A DNA stretch of 64,000 nt from Zhouia spongiae (GTDB lineage Bacteria; Bacteroidota; Bacteroidia; Flavobacteriales; Flavobacteriaceae), in NCBI RefSeq assembly GCF_022760175.1, contig NZ_CP094326.1, positions 1,364,001 through 1,428,000 of the forward strand, in the 5' to 3' direction. Position 1 is the first letter of the stretch, and every line of letters begins with the position of its first letter. The notes below the pieces were generated by a model. That model was not told the origin of the DNA. It searched no databases and saw nothing but the letters and a program-made list of their open reading frames with translations. The position numbers and the translations under genes are program-made. Positions 1-8,666 of this stretch are shown here, piece by piece.

Positions 1-139
1 CTAATTTTTCTCTAAAAAGTGATGGTTCAAGTTGATATTCCGAATATTTTTGACCTCTAAACCAAATTTTCCCTTGTTTTTTATTATCTGATATTAAATT
101 CAAATATTCCGTAATATTCTTTATTACTTCTAATTTCAT
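1..139 (-). CDS. FRG-domain protein, N-terminal part (cut by window edge)
   Basis: The reading frame starts at an ATG at 139 and runs off the left edge after 46 codons. Residues 26-30 read WFRGQ and residues 39-43 read PSLFR, which together are the signature of the FRG domain (named after its Phe-Arg-Gly motif). The function of this domain is poorly known; FRG proteins turn up in accessory regions and several have been linked to phage defence. The ATG lies 35 bases after the putative crossover point at 174-176, the same spacing as the HNH gene in the cassette next to the integrase, so this is probably the first gene of the third cassette of the array. The C-terminal part is outside the window. 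Confidence 0.75.
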   Translation of the reverse strand, partial: MKLEVIKNITEYLNLISDNKKQGKIWFRGQKYSEYQLEPSLFREKL

Positions 140-173
140 ATATTTTTAGTGGTTGCTCTTCTATATAGTTGCT

Positions 174-367
174 AACGGTTAGTATATGGCAAGTAGGGCA
201 GAAGAAAGCGAGAAACTTTCAAGTTTGCACTGAGCCAAAGCGTTGTATTTTGTTTTTAATTTATTCATTCTTAAAAGCCAAATCAACGATTTGGCGGTAT
301 TTGTAAATAGCACTGAACTTTCGCAAACTACCGATTGCCCTATTTGCTATATACCTTGTTGTATGCC
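174..367 (-). repeat. attC-like recombination site 1 (between the FRG cassette and the next)
   Basis: Read on the minus strand, the site opens with GGCATACAAC (367-358), goes into an arm GTATATAGCAAATAGGGCA, and closes with the complementary arm (199-181, matching at 17 of 19 positions) and a GTT at 176-174. Inside lies a perfect 8-bp hairpin (277-284 with 288-295). The opening 10-mer is the exact reverse complement of the sequence that begins the adjoining cassette at 2044-2035. The internal motif AGTTTGCACTGA (222-233) recurs in site 2 as AGTTTTACACTGA. The layout (inverse core, long imperfect stem, GTT core) is that of an integron attC site. That it recombines is an inference. Confidence 0.65.
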
Positions 368-371
368 GTTT

Positions 372-1635
<1,264 letters not shown>

Positions 1636-1732
1636 AATAAATTATTATGGTTTAATGTCAAATGTAATGACTTCATTTTTAATGTTTTTAGCATTATTTT
1701 ATGCTTTATAGTATTCATTTGAATAATTTTAA

Positions 1733-1740
1733 TATCTTTG
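1733..1740 (+). promoter_or_regulatory. Candidate -7 promoter element for the 67-residue gene
   Basis: TATCTTTG fits the Bacteroidota -7 consensus TAnnTTTG and lies about 64 bases before the start codon at 1804. A TTTG occurs at 1718-1721, but only 11 bases separate it from the -7 element, too close for the usual -33 spacing, so the call rests on the -7 box alone. Confidence 0.3.
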
Positions 1741-1803
1741 TTATGCTTTTAAAGGTTTAAATAAACCTAGTAAAGTTTTTTTTGAATATTATAACACGTT
1801 ACA

Positions 1804-2007
1804 ATGAGCAAAAGATATACCAAAGCCGATTTAGAAGAGATTGTCTATAAACAATTAGAAAATCTAAACGCAATGCATGATTTATTAAGAATTATGAAAG
1901 TCCAAAATGACCTAATTCAAAATATCAATCAAACACTCAGAGAAGAAATTGGTCAATTCAAAGAGCAACAGTTGATGTATCCGACAAGAAGAAAGACAAA
2001 ATCATAA
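1804..2007 (+). CDS. Small hypothetical protein, all-helical
   Basis: This is a 67-residue, charged, helix-forming protein without cysteines or a membrane segment. Residues 8-55 contain leucines and isoleucines in heptad-like spacing (LEEIVYKQLENLNAMHDLL), so a short coiled coil is likely. It is transcribed opposite to the XRE gene at 1426-1635 and lies inside the same cassette, between its leading end (2044) and the XRE gene. Its stop is 27 bases from the cassette border. I do not recognise a family. Because it is divergent and probably has its own promoter, it could be an independent passenger or an antitoxin-like partner, but nothing in the sequence decides this. Confidence 0.55.
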   Translation: MSKRYTKADLEEIVYKQLENLNAMHDLLRIMKVQNDLIQNINQTLREEIGQFKEQQLMYPTRRKTKS

Positions 2008-2041
2008 ATTAAATGCGGTTGGGTTCTCCGCAATGGCATAC

Positions 2042-2170
2042 AACGGTTTTGTATATGAAAAGTAGTGGATTTTTATACACTATTTCAGTTTTACACTGAC
2101 CATAAATTTATAAAATTCATTTTCGTTTAAACACTTAAACCGCTATTTTTTATATACCGTGTTGGGCGTA
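2042..2170 (-). repeat. attC-like recombination site 2
   Basis: On the minus strand the site opens with TACGCCCAAC (2170-2161), continues with an arm ACGGTATATAAAAAATAGCGG, and closes with the partly complementary arm near 2068-2046 and a GTT at 2044-2042. TACGCCCAAC is the exact reverse complement of the first bases of the cassette next to the integrase (3573-3564). The core GTTGGGC and inverse core GCCCAAC of that pair fit the integron consensus GTTRRRY/RYYYAAC. Stem sequence and the internal CACTGA motif are shared with site 1, so the two are homologous. The length is about 129 bases, within the range of known attC sites. Confidence 0.7.
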
Positions 2171-2171
2171 G

Positions 2172-2366
2172 TTATTTTTTGTTCTTTTTATCAGTCAGCG
2201 TAATAGTCAGTTTATTCTTTTGTTGCTTAATTTCAATTTCTTTTCCGATTTCAAATCCAAGTTGCTCAAGCCATTTTCCCTCAAGGCGAATTTCTGGAAC
2301 AGTAATATACTTCCATTCGCGAGGTTGATGTTTTTGATAGATTTTTAGCTTTCTAAATCGGCTCAT
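2172..2366 (-). CDS. SymE-like toxin-family protein
   Basis: This 64-residue basic protein carries the SymE/AbrB-like core: VPEIRLEGKWLEQLGFEIG at about residues 23-41, followed by short strands (IEIKQQ, KLTITLT). In E. coli, SymE is an SOS-induced toxin controlled by an antisense RNA; many relatives in other phyla are uncharacterised. Here the gene is divergent from an XRE regulator at 2426-2650, and a perfect inverted repeat (2374-2393) sits 8 bases before its ATG, suggesting repression by that regulator rather than by antisense RNA. The stop codon is 2 bases from the inverse core of attC-like site 2, as expected for the last gene of a cassette. Confidence 0.7.
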   Translation of the reverse strand: MSRFRKLKIYQKHQPREWKYITVPEIRLEGKWLEQLGFEIGKEIEIKQQKNKLTITLTDKKNKK

Positions 2367-2373
2367 TTAATCA

Positions 2374-2393
2374 GTGTTCGTTATTCCGAACAC
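2374..2393. promoter_or_regulatory. Operator-like inverted repeat 1 (SymE-like/XRE divergent region)
   Basis: The arms GTGTTCG (2374-2380) and CGAACAC (2387-2393) are perfect inverted repeats with a 6-base spacer. The site lies 8 bases upstream of the SymE-like ATG, and a second version lies at 2417-2433. A dyad of this size between a divergent HTH gene and its target is typical of an XRE operator. Confidence 0.6.
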
Positions 2394-2416
2394 AATATAT
2401 AAATAATTTATCGAAA

Positions 2417-2433
2417 TTCGGTATAGTGAACAC
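2417..2433. promoter_or_regulatory. Operator-like site 2 overlapping the XRE start codon
   Basis: Read on the minus strand, this site (GTGTTCACTATACCGAA) matches site 1 at 14 of 17 positions. It overlaps the GTG start of the XRE gene at 2426, which would fit autorepression by the encoded regulator. Confidence 0.5.
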
Positions 2434-2650
2434 GAAAGAATCAAAATATTTCCAGAAATTAGGTGCTAAAATCAAGCAATTGAGAGAAGAAAAAGAGATT
2501 GACCAAAAGTCCTTTGCTTTTGATTGTGAGATTGGTAGAACTCAATTGTATATGATTGAAAATGGTAAAACAAATCCTCGTTTACTTACTTTGATAAAAA
2601 TTGCTAGCGGTCTTGAAATATCAGTAGATGAGCTTTTAAGATTGAAATAA
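2426..2650 (+). CDS. XRE-family helix-turn-helix regulator (divergent from SymE-like gene)
   Basis: This 74-residue protein is one Cro/C1-type HTH domain: LGAKIKQLREEKEIDQKSFAF at the front, then IGRTQLYMIENGKTNPRL as turn and recognition helix, then IKIASGLEISVDELLRL. The start is a GTG at 2426; no ATG is available upstream in frame. It is divergent from the SymE-like gene with 59 bases between them, and both operator-like dyads lie in or at the edge of this gap. It probably represses both genes. It runs against the general minus orientation of the cassette, ending 18 bases before the end of the HNH gene. Confidence 0.85.
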   Translation: MNTKESKYFQKLGAKIKQLREEKEIDQKSFAFDCEIGRTQLYMIENGKTNPRLLTLIKIASGLEISVDELLRLK

Positions 2651-2668
2651 CTATTAATTTTCGTGTAG

Positions 2669-3535
2669 TTATTTTTTTAACCAACCATCAAAGGTTTTTT
2701 TGTCTTGTTTAATTCTTAATCCCATTTTCTTAGTTAAATCATTTTCTAACTGAACAATATGTTTTGGATTTGAATCAAATTTTGTCGCTGAATGCTTGAT
2801 TCTATGTATTTTTCTATCTATAAATCCCCAACGATATTTTAGTGTATTAAAATCAGATTCAGAAATTTCAGAAGGTTTTTTTGCAGTAAAAAAATCAACT
2901 AAATCATTAAGATATTCAGCTCCTTTAATTTCGGCTATTGTTTTCTCTCCCTCGTTTAGACATTCGGCAAAATCGTTTTCGGTAGGATAGAATCCTTCAT
3001 TTTCATAAAACTCGTGACCGAACTTACTTATCTCTTTGAGAAAGTCTATAACTCCAACATTAAAAGGTTCAGACAAATGGTCAACAACATTTGTGATTAA
3101 ATATTCATCTTCAAATTTGTTTCCTCTTTTTCTGTTGCAGTCAGAGCAAAGAAGTCTAATATTAGATTCTTCAGATGAACCTCCTTTAGACCAAGGAATT
3201 ATATGGTCAAATTCTATATCCTCATCTATAACTGATTTCTTGCAAACCTGACAAATTTGATTTTCCCTTTTCATTACTCTGAATTGAGTAACTCTTGGAA
3301 TATGCCTTGTGATTTTTCTTAATTCTTTTGTTTCAGTTAATGGCTCAGCTACGTAAAAAACTGGACAATCGTGTCCAAAAATCCGGCAACTTTTCTCATC
3401 ATTTTCAGATTTTAAAGGAAAGTCTTCAACTAATGGTCCATAAGGGCAGTATTTTAATTCCCAACAAGGTTTGCAAACAGCTTTTACTCGCTCTTCCCAA
3501 TTAACTTTTTCTCCCCATTCTTGTATTGACCCCAT
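2669..3535 (-). CDS. HNH endonuclease with cysteine-rich N-terminus
   Basis: This 288-residue protein has an HNH nuclease domain at about residues 92-142: zinc-type pairs CQVC (95-98) and CSDC (130-133), the catalytic DHI at 110-112, and N125 with the downstream NRKRGNKF. A second cysteine cluster lies at residues 21-57 (CKPCWELKYC, then C50 and C57) and probably binds another metal. The C-terminal 140 residues are helical and unrecognised. The ATG at 3535 lies 35 bases after the putative crossover point at 3570-3572, making this the first gene of the cassette next to the integrase. Its target is unknown; a restriction-like or phage-defence role is an inference from the setting. Confidence 0.8.
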   Translation of the reverse strand: MGSIQEWGEKVNWEERVKAVCKPCWELKYCPYGPLVEDFPLKSENDEKSCRIFGHDCPVFYVAEPLTETKELRKITRHIPRVTQFRVMKRENQICQVCKKSVIDEDIEFDHIIPWSKGGSSEESNIRLLCSDCNRKRGNKFEDEYLITNVVDHLSEPFNVGVIDFLKEISKFGHEFYENEGFYPTENDFAECLNEGEKTIAEIKGAEYLNDLVDFFTAKKPSEISESDFNTLKYRWGFIDRKIHRIKHSATKFDSNPKHIVQLENDLTKKMGLRIKQDKKTFDGWLKK

Positions 3536-3563
3536 TAAGTTCTTTTTGTATTTTTTCTAATTA

Positions 3564-3620
3564 CGCCCAACATGTGTATAAACACACTAGTGTGTTTATT
3601 TTTATTATATATACACCCAA
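3564..3620 (-). repeat. attI/attC-like site next to the integrase, with a 22-bp palindrome
   Basis: A perfect 22-bp palindrome (3579-3600, centre CTAG) is flanked on the minus strand by GGTGTATATATAA on one side and TTTATACACATGTTGGGC on the other. The GTT at 3572-3570 opens the first cassette (TTGGGCGTA). The flanks resemble the arms of sites 1 and 2 (GGTATATA and CATATAC), so this may be a shortened relative of them that serves as the primary insertion site. It lies just beyond the 3' end of the integrase gene. The palindrome has no long T run beside it, so it is not a clear terminator. Its role is inferred from position. Confidence 0.5.
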
Positions 3621-3634
3621 ATATACATAAATAC

Positions 3635-4765
3635 TTATAGGTCTAATGGGTTTTTTATAGAGCTGAAGCTGTTTTTTGCAACATGGGTATATATCTCAGT
3701 TGTTTTAGTAGAGTTATGGCCTAATAAAAGTTGAATGTATCTTATGTCTGTTCCGGATTCTAAAAGGTGAGTTGCAAAGCTATGACGTAAGGTGTGGGGC
3801 GTTACAGGTATTTTAATACCTGCTTTTTTAGCTGTATTAGAGATCACCTTTCCAACGCTATTGGCACTATATTGCTCTTTGTTTTGTCCCTCAAATAAAT
3901 AATTAACAGGCCTGTACTTCTTGTAATATACTCTTAAATCTTTAAGAACATTTTTAGATAAAAGAGTATATCGGTCTTTGTTACCTTTAGCATCCCTTAC
4001 CCTGATAAGCATACGGTTACTTTCAATATCGGTTAACTTCAAGTTCAAGAGCTCAGATCGTCTAAGGCCAGCCGAATAGAGTAAGGATATTATACACTTG
4101 TGTTTTAAGTTATTGGCATTAGATATGATAGACAAAACATCTCCCTTAGATAGAACAACCGGAAGTTTTATCGATTTTCTTGGTCGTTCAATACTATAAA
4201 ATCTATTAGGTAGGCCTAAAACGGTTTCGTAGTAAAATTTGATGCTGTTAATGGCCTGGTTTATGTAGCTGTCTGATCGATTGGTTTTAATTAAAAACGC
4301 TAAGTAATTTCTAATATCATTTTCATCAAGCTTGTTAATATCTTGCTCATTATAATAATTAATAAAACTCTCAAAGCAAGACACATAAGTTTTTACGGTG
4401 TTGTTAGCATATTTTTTGAGTTCCAATTTACGCAAGTAAGATTCCGGACAAAATTTATAGTTTTCTTGGTGCTTTCTTTTATAAACCCAATCGGCATCAA
4501 AGATTTCGTTAAGTTCTTTAGCTCTTGTTATTTCAAAAAAGTACTTGGTGTCAATCCATGCAACTCCTTTAAATGTTTTGAAGATGGCGTCAAGGTTCGT
4601 TTTAGTATTTCGAACATAAAACATGGTAAATTCTTTACTCCATTTCACATTGTCGAGTTTTTTAATTAGGATTTGTAATGTGTCATTGGCATAAAATTTT
4701 AGGCCAATTTGAGGAACATCATCTATAAAAAGGTGTTTTAAAGTAATATGAAGATTTAAAGCCAT
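3635..4765 (-). CDS. Tyrosine recombinase (integron-like/Xer-like integrase)
   Basis: This 376-residue protein has a phage-integrase catalytic domain with a full active site: R235 in AGLRRSE, K260 in DAKGNKDR, H324 and R327 in TPHTLRHSF, H350 in LLGH, and the nucleophile Y359 in IYTHV. A SAM-like core-binding domain spans about residues 104-190. Residues 1-100 form an extra N-terminal domain that I associate only with Bacteroidota integrases. The insertion between motif II and the HxxR box that marks IntI is absent, so this is not a classical integron integrase. The palindromic attC-like sites and small-gene cassettes begin right after its 3' end, which suggests it mobilises them. It is divergent from the zinc-finger gene at 4854. 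Confidence 0.85.
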   Translation of the reverse strand: MALNLHITLKHLFIDDVPQIGLKFYANDTLQILIKKLDNVKWSKEFTMFYVRNTKTNLDAIFKTFKGVAWIDTKYFFEITRAKELNEIFDADWVYKRKHQENYKFCPESYLRKLELKKYANNTVKTYVSCFESFINYYNEQDINKLDENDIRNYLAFLIKTNRSDSYINQAINSIKFYYETVLGLPNRFYSIERPRKSIKLPVVLSKGDVLSIISNANNLKHKCIISLLYSAGLRRSELLNLKLTDIESNRMLIRVRDAKGNKDRYTLLSKNVLKDLRVYYKKYRPVNYLFEGQNKEQYSANSVGKVISNTAKKAGIKIPVTPHTLRHSFATHLLESGTDIRYIQLLLGHNSTKTTEIYTHVAKNSFSSIKNPLDL

Positions 4766-4853
4766 AATTTTTTTGTTGAAATTACTTGTAAACTTTTAAA
4801 AAAGAGTATCTTAAACGAATAGTATTCGTGTAACATTCGATTAAATATCAATA

Positions 4854-5237
4854 ATGAAAAGAATGACATGTAAAGCTTGTGGAAAAGAGTTAACTGGAAG
4901 GTCGGATAAGTTATTTTGTGATTTACACTGTAAAAGTTCATATCACTATAGAAAATCTCTGGAGGAAGCGCCTCGGTTTTATAATAAAGTAGATAATCAA
5001 TTAAAACAGAATAGACGTATTTTAAAATCTTATAATAAGGCAGGTAAGGCAACAGTTCGGTCAAGTGTTCTGGAATCGGAAGGATTTAACCCCAAGTTTT
5101 TTACACATTACTGGAAAAATACTAAAGGAGATATTTACTTGTTTGTATACGAATATGGTTTTCTTAAAAAGAAAGAAAATAATGTTGAAAAATACATTCT
5201 GGTTAAATGGCAAAACTACATGGAGTGTCGGGGGTAG
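4854..5237 (+). CDS. Small zinc-ribbon protein
   Basis: This 127-residue protein has an N-terminal zinc-binding motif: C6-x2-C9 and C22-x3-C26 within a short ribbon (CKACGKEL, then FCDLHC). The remainder is basic and helical, ending in a part with alternating aromatic residues (ITHY-like, FVYEYGF). Similar small proteins occur in many Bacteroidota, and their role is not known to me. It is divergent from the integrase gene, with 88 bases between the two start codons, so the genes may share a control region. An accessory role in recombination is possible, but nothing proves it. Confidence 0.6.
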   Translation: MKRMTCKACGKELTGRSDKLFCDLHCKSSYHYRKSLEEAPRFYNKVDNQLKQNRRILKSYNKAGKATVRSSVLESEGFNPKFFTHYWKNTKGDIYLFVYEYGFLKKKENNVEKYILVKWQNYMECRG

Positions 5238-5593
5238 TTAATTTAATAAGAGATAAAACTCCTTGTGAATTAGAATTTTATCAATTTAATAATTCAGCAT
5301 AGTCCTTAAAAAATGTCCGACTTTTTGTTGCAAGTCTATTATTCGAATCGTCCGTCTGAAACGTTTTACCCGATCATCGGGATTGATCCTGTATAGCTGT
5401 CGGAATTGCATGGGGCTTCCCGGGATAGCGGACTGTTTAAAAAGGAGCTTACGTTCATCCGACGATATTTTTCTTCTCCAAAAAAACAGTCAACATACAA
5501 GAAACTCTTAAATAGGCGATAAAAAAAATCCCGCTGCCAATAGCAGCGGGATTCCTGTAAGAGATACGGATAGTGTTTCAGCTACCGCATATA
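5238..5593. other. Intergenic region with no recognisable gene
   Basis: The 356 bases between the zinc-ribbon gene and the prolyl oligopeptidase hold no convincing coding frame. A stretch at 5365-5388 reads, on the minus strand, GATGATCGGGTAAA, which resembles the end of the dispersed element at 10402-10560. The terminator of the oligopeptidase gene lies at 5521-5552. Confidence 0.6.
5521..5552 (-). terminator. Rho-independent terminator of the prolyl oligopeptidase gene
   Basis: A perfect 10-bp stem (5528-5537 with 5543-5552, arm ATCCCGCTGC) with a 5-base loop is followed on the minus strand by a run of eight T. It lies 42 bases past the stop codon of the gene ending at 5594. Confidence 0.9.
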
Positions 5594-7750
5594 TTATTGA
5601 GCGTCTTTAACTTCGCTTAAAATAGCTTTGTTCGGAAGTTCGTTATATCCCATATTGTATAAGGTAAACCCGAAGATATCTGCATACTCGTCAATCACCA
5701 TCGAGGTAGGCTTACCGGCTCCATGTCCTGCATTAGTGTTGATTCTGATCAATACCGGATTGTCTCCGCTTTGTTTTTCCTGTAATTCGGCAGCAAACTT
5801 AAAGCTGTGTGCCGGTACCACACGGTCGTCGTGGTCGCCCGTAGTTACCATGGTAGCAGGATACTGGGTACCCTCTTTTACGTTGTGTACAGGAGAATAT
5901 CCCTTTAAATATTCGAACATTTCTTTGTTGTCTTCAGCAGTTCCGTAGTCATAAGCCCATCCTGCACCCGCAGTAAAGGTATGGTAACGCAACATATCTA
6001 ATACCCCGACAGCAGGGATGGCAACTTTCATAAGGTCAGGACGCTGTGTCATGGTAGCACCTACTAAAAGTCCACCGTTCGAACCACCGCGTACAGACAG
6101 GTAATCCGGTGAAGTATACCCTTGCTCGATCAGGTATTCAGCAGCAGCGATAAAGTCGTTAAATACATTCTGCTTTTGCATTTTGGTTCCCGCATCGTGC
6201 CATTTTTTACCGTATTCGCCACCGCCTCTCAGGTTTGGTACCGCATAAATACCACCTTGCTCTAACCATACAGCCATAGCTGTACTGAATGAAGGCGTAA
6301 GACTGATGTTGAAACCACCGTAACCATACAACATGGCAGGATTCTTACCGTTTTTCTCCAATCCTTTTTTATAGGTGATGATCATCGGAACCTTTACACC
6401 ATCCTTAGAAGTATAAAATACCTGCTCAGAGGTATAAGCATCGCTGTTAAAATCGATACTCGGACTCCAATAGGTTTCAGAAGCACCTGTCGCCGGATTG
6501 TACTTTAAGATCTTACCCGGAGTGCTGTAGTTCGTAAACGAATAGTAAAGAGTCGTATCGTCTTTCTTGCCGCCAAAACCACCGGCAGTACCTAAACCTG
6601 GCAATTTGATTTCTCTTACCAGTTTTCCGTCGTAGTCGTATTGTAATACTTTCGATAAAGCATCTACCATATACTTGGCAAAGAAGTATCCGCTCCCGGT
6701 TGAAACGCTTAATACGTTTTCGGTTTCAGGAATAAAGTCTACCCAGTTGTCCGGTGTAGGATTCGCAGCATCTACAGTCACAATACGCTTGTTGGGAGCA
6801 TCCAGATTGGTAGTGATGTATAATTTAGATCCGATGTTTTCTATAATACCACTGTCAGCATCGTAATTGTCTGTAATGGTAATTAATTTGGCATTAGGAT
6901 CGGTAAGGTCTTTAATAAACAGCTTGTTTCCTGAAGTGGCAACAGAAGCAGAAATAACGAGGTAACGATCGTCTTCGGTTACATAACCACCTACATATCT
7001 GTTTTTCTCCTCCGGGGTAGCTCCGAAAATTACCTGGTCTTCTTTTTGAGCCGTTCCAAGCTTGTGATAATATAATTTATGTTGATCGGTTTTTGCCGAT
7101 AATTCGCTACCTTCAGGCTTGTCGTAGCTGGAATAGTAGAAGCCTTCGTTGCCTTTCCATGATACCCCGCTAAACTTCACGTCAACAAGCGTATCTTCAA
7201 TAATTTCTTTTTTTACAGCATCGATAATGATTATTTTTCTCCAGTCGCTACCACCTTCTGAGATCGAATAAGCGGCTAAAGAACCGTCTTTAGAAAAACT
7301 CAATCCGCCAAGCGAAGTGGTGCCGTCTTTTGAGAAGGTATTCGGATCCAGGAATACCTCAGGCTCCTCGTTGTCTTTTTGACGGAAGATAACCGATTGG
7401 TTCTGTAAGCCGTTGTTTTTATAGAAGTACGTATAGTCACCTTCTTTAAAAGGAGCCGAGAGTCTTTCGTAGTTCCATAGTTTTTCAAGACGTTGTTTTA
7501 ACTCCTCGCGATAAGGTATGTTTTCGAGGTAACCGAAAGTTACTTCGTTTTCAGCTTTTACCCACTGTGCAGTTTCTTCCGAACGGTCGTCTTCTAACCA
7601 TCTGTACGGGTCTTTAACCTCAGTTCCGAAGTAGGTGTCTACAGTGTCTACTTTTTTTGTTACGGGATATTTCAATGTTTCTTTCTTTTCTTCTGTGTTA
7701 CAGGAAATCAGCAAGCACGAAGATGCAAATAAAATGAGAGACTTTTTCAT
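5594..7750 (-). CDS. Prolyl oligopeptidase family lipoprotein
   Basis: This 718-residue serine peptidase of family S9A cleaves peptides after proline. The N-terminal beta-propeller spans about residues 80-430. The catalytic alpha/beta-hydrolase domain follows, with the nucleophile S557 in GGSNGG, the acid in GDHDDRVV (about D641/D642) and H676 in NAGHGAG. The length fits the family. A lipoprotein signal is visible at residues 1-17, with the lipobox LISC and C17 as the lipidated residue, so the enzyme is probably anchored in the cell envelope. The gene is single, with its own terminator. Its likely role is the use of exogenous peptides, as in other marine or soil Flavobacteriaceae. Confidence 0.95.
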   Translation of the reverse strand: MKKSLILFASSCLLISCNTEEKKETLKYPVTKKVDTVDTYFGTEVKDPYRWLEDDRSEETAQWVKAENEVTFGYLENIPYREELKQRLEKLWNYERLSAPFKEGDYTYFYKNNGLQNQSVIFRQKDNEEPEVFLDPNTFSKDGTTSLGGLSFSKDGSLAAYSISEGGSDWRKIIIIDAVKKEIIEDTLVDVKFSGVSWKGNEGFYYSSYDKPEGSELSAKTDQHKLYYHKLGTAQKEDQVIFGATPEEKNRYVGGYVTEDDRYLVISASVATSGNKLFIKDLTDPNAKLITITDNYDADSGIIENIGSKLYITTNLDAPNKRIVTVDAANPTPDNWVDFIPETENVLSVSTGSGYFFAKYMVDALSKVLQYDYDGKLVREIKLPGLGTAGGFGGKKDDTTLYYSFTNYSTPGKILKYNPATGASETYWSPSIDFNSDAYTSEQVFYTSKDGVKVPMIITYKKGLEKNGKNPAMLYGYGGFNISLTPSFSTAMAVWLEQGGIYAVPNLRGGGEYGKKWHDAGTKMQKQNVFNDFIAAAEYLIEQGYTSPDYLSVRGGSNGGLLVGATMTQRPDLMKVAIPAVGVLDMLRYHTFTAGAGWAYDYGTAEDNKEMFEYLKGYSPVHNVKEGTQYPATMVTTGDHDDRVVPAHSFKFAAELQEKQSGDNPVLIRINTNAGHGAGKPTSMVIDEYADIFGFTLYNMGYNELPNKAILSEVKDAQ

Positions 7751-7933
7751 AAATGATTTCAGGTTGTTTTGAGATGGGAAAGATACAAAAATGTGAATTT
7801 CTTAATTTTGGCATTAAGATAGTTTTAACGATTCACCCTCAGATGAATAAAAAAGAATGGCGTTTTTTATGCCTGATAATCTGGTTCGCTAGTGCTGTTA
7901 TAATTGGTTAACCTCCCGGAGATCGTTAAACCC

Positions 7934-8203
7934 TTTTTTAAACCGACATAGACTTTGTAAGTGGGCACCCGTATATTGAAAGATCTTTAAAATAAAGCGC
8001 TGTTTGAATCCGGTAGGATGAGCTCGTTTTATTTAGGATCTTGAACTATTAACGGGTCACTGAAAAGTCAAGTCTTGACTTTTTGGTTCGTTTTGCGTCA
8101 AGGCAAAATGAACAAGAATAAAAGAATAATAATAGTTCTATCCAAACACGCACTCACTACCATATCCAACCGAAAGAAGACAGGATCATAAATTAAACAT
8201 TGG
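7934..8203. repeat. Tandem repeat, copy 1 (about 270 bp)
   Basis: This copy is nearly identical to 8296-8565, the period being 362 bases. It contains two adjacent hairpins: arms AAAAGTCAAG/CTTGACTTTT with a one-base loop (8063-8083), and an 11-bp stem with one G-T pair, GTTCGTTTTGC/GCAAAATGAAC, with a 6-base loop (8086-8113). The only differences from copy 2 that I see lie in the last 35 bases. It contains no protein-coding frame. A structured RNA or a non-autonomous mobile sequence is possible. Confidence 0.85.
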
Positions 8204-8295
8204 GAGACCACTTCCGCAGTTATTAGAAAACTCGTAAAGGCATAGATTAGCCTGTTTATGTATGGCAATTTTTCCGATCTCTTTATAAAGCCTTA

Positions 8296-8565
8296 TTTTT
8301 TAAACCGACATAGACTTTGTAAGTGGGCACCCGTATATTGAAAGATCTTTAAAATAAAGCGCTGTTTGAATCCGGTAGGATGAGCTCGTTTTATTTAGGA
8401 TCTTGAACTATTAACGGGTCACTGAAAAGTCAAGTCTTGACTTTTTGGTTCGTTTTGCGTCAAGGCAAAATGAACAAGAATAAAAGAATAATAATAGTTC
8501 TATCCAAACACGCACTCACTACCATATCCAACCGAAAGAAGATAGCATCATAAATTAAACACTGG
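8296..8565. repeat. Tandem repeat, copy 2 (about 270 bp)
   Basis: This is the second copy of the sequence at 7934-8203, in the same orientation and separated from it by 92 unrelated bases. The twin hairpins lie at 8425-8445 and 8448-8475. The near identity suggests a recent duplication or conversion. Confidence 0.85.
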
Positions 8566-8605
8566 CTATTACAAAGCACCTAAAAAGGCTTTCCCCCATA
8601 GAAAA

Positions 8606-8633
8606 AAGAAAAACCCTTTCGACAGAAAGGGTT
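8606..8633 (-). terminator. Rho-independent terminator of asd
   Basis: A 9-bp stem AACCCTTTC/GAAAGGGTT (8612-8620 with 8625-8633) with a 4-base loop is followed on the minus strand by TTTTTC and more T. It lies 33 bases after the stop codon of asd. Confidence 0.85.
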
Positions 8634-8666
8634 AAAAAACAAATACAACATATCTCGCTGATCTGA

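Larger units (their letters stand above)
7751..8666. other. Long intergenic region holding a tandem duplication
   Basis: These 916 bases have no plausible protein-coding frame. They are mostly taken up by the two copies of a 270-bp sequence described separately. The terminator of asd lies at the right end. Confidence 0.7.

Noticed and set aside
3635-4765. Calling the recombinase IntI (classical integron integrase)
   Set aside because: The sequence between K260 and H324 is as short as in Xer proteins and lacks the IntI insertion, and there is an extra N-terminal domain.
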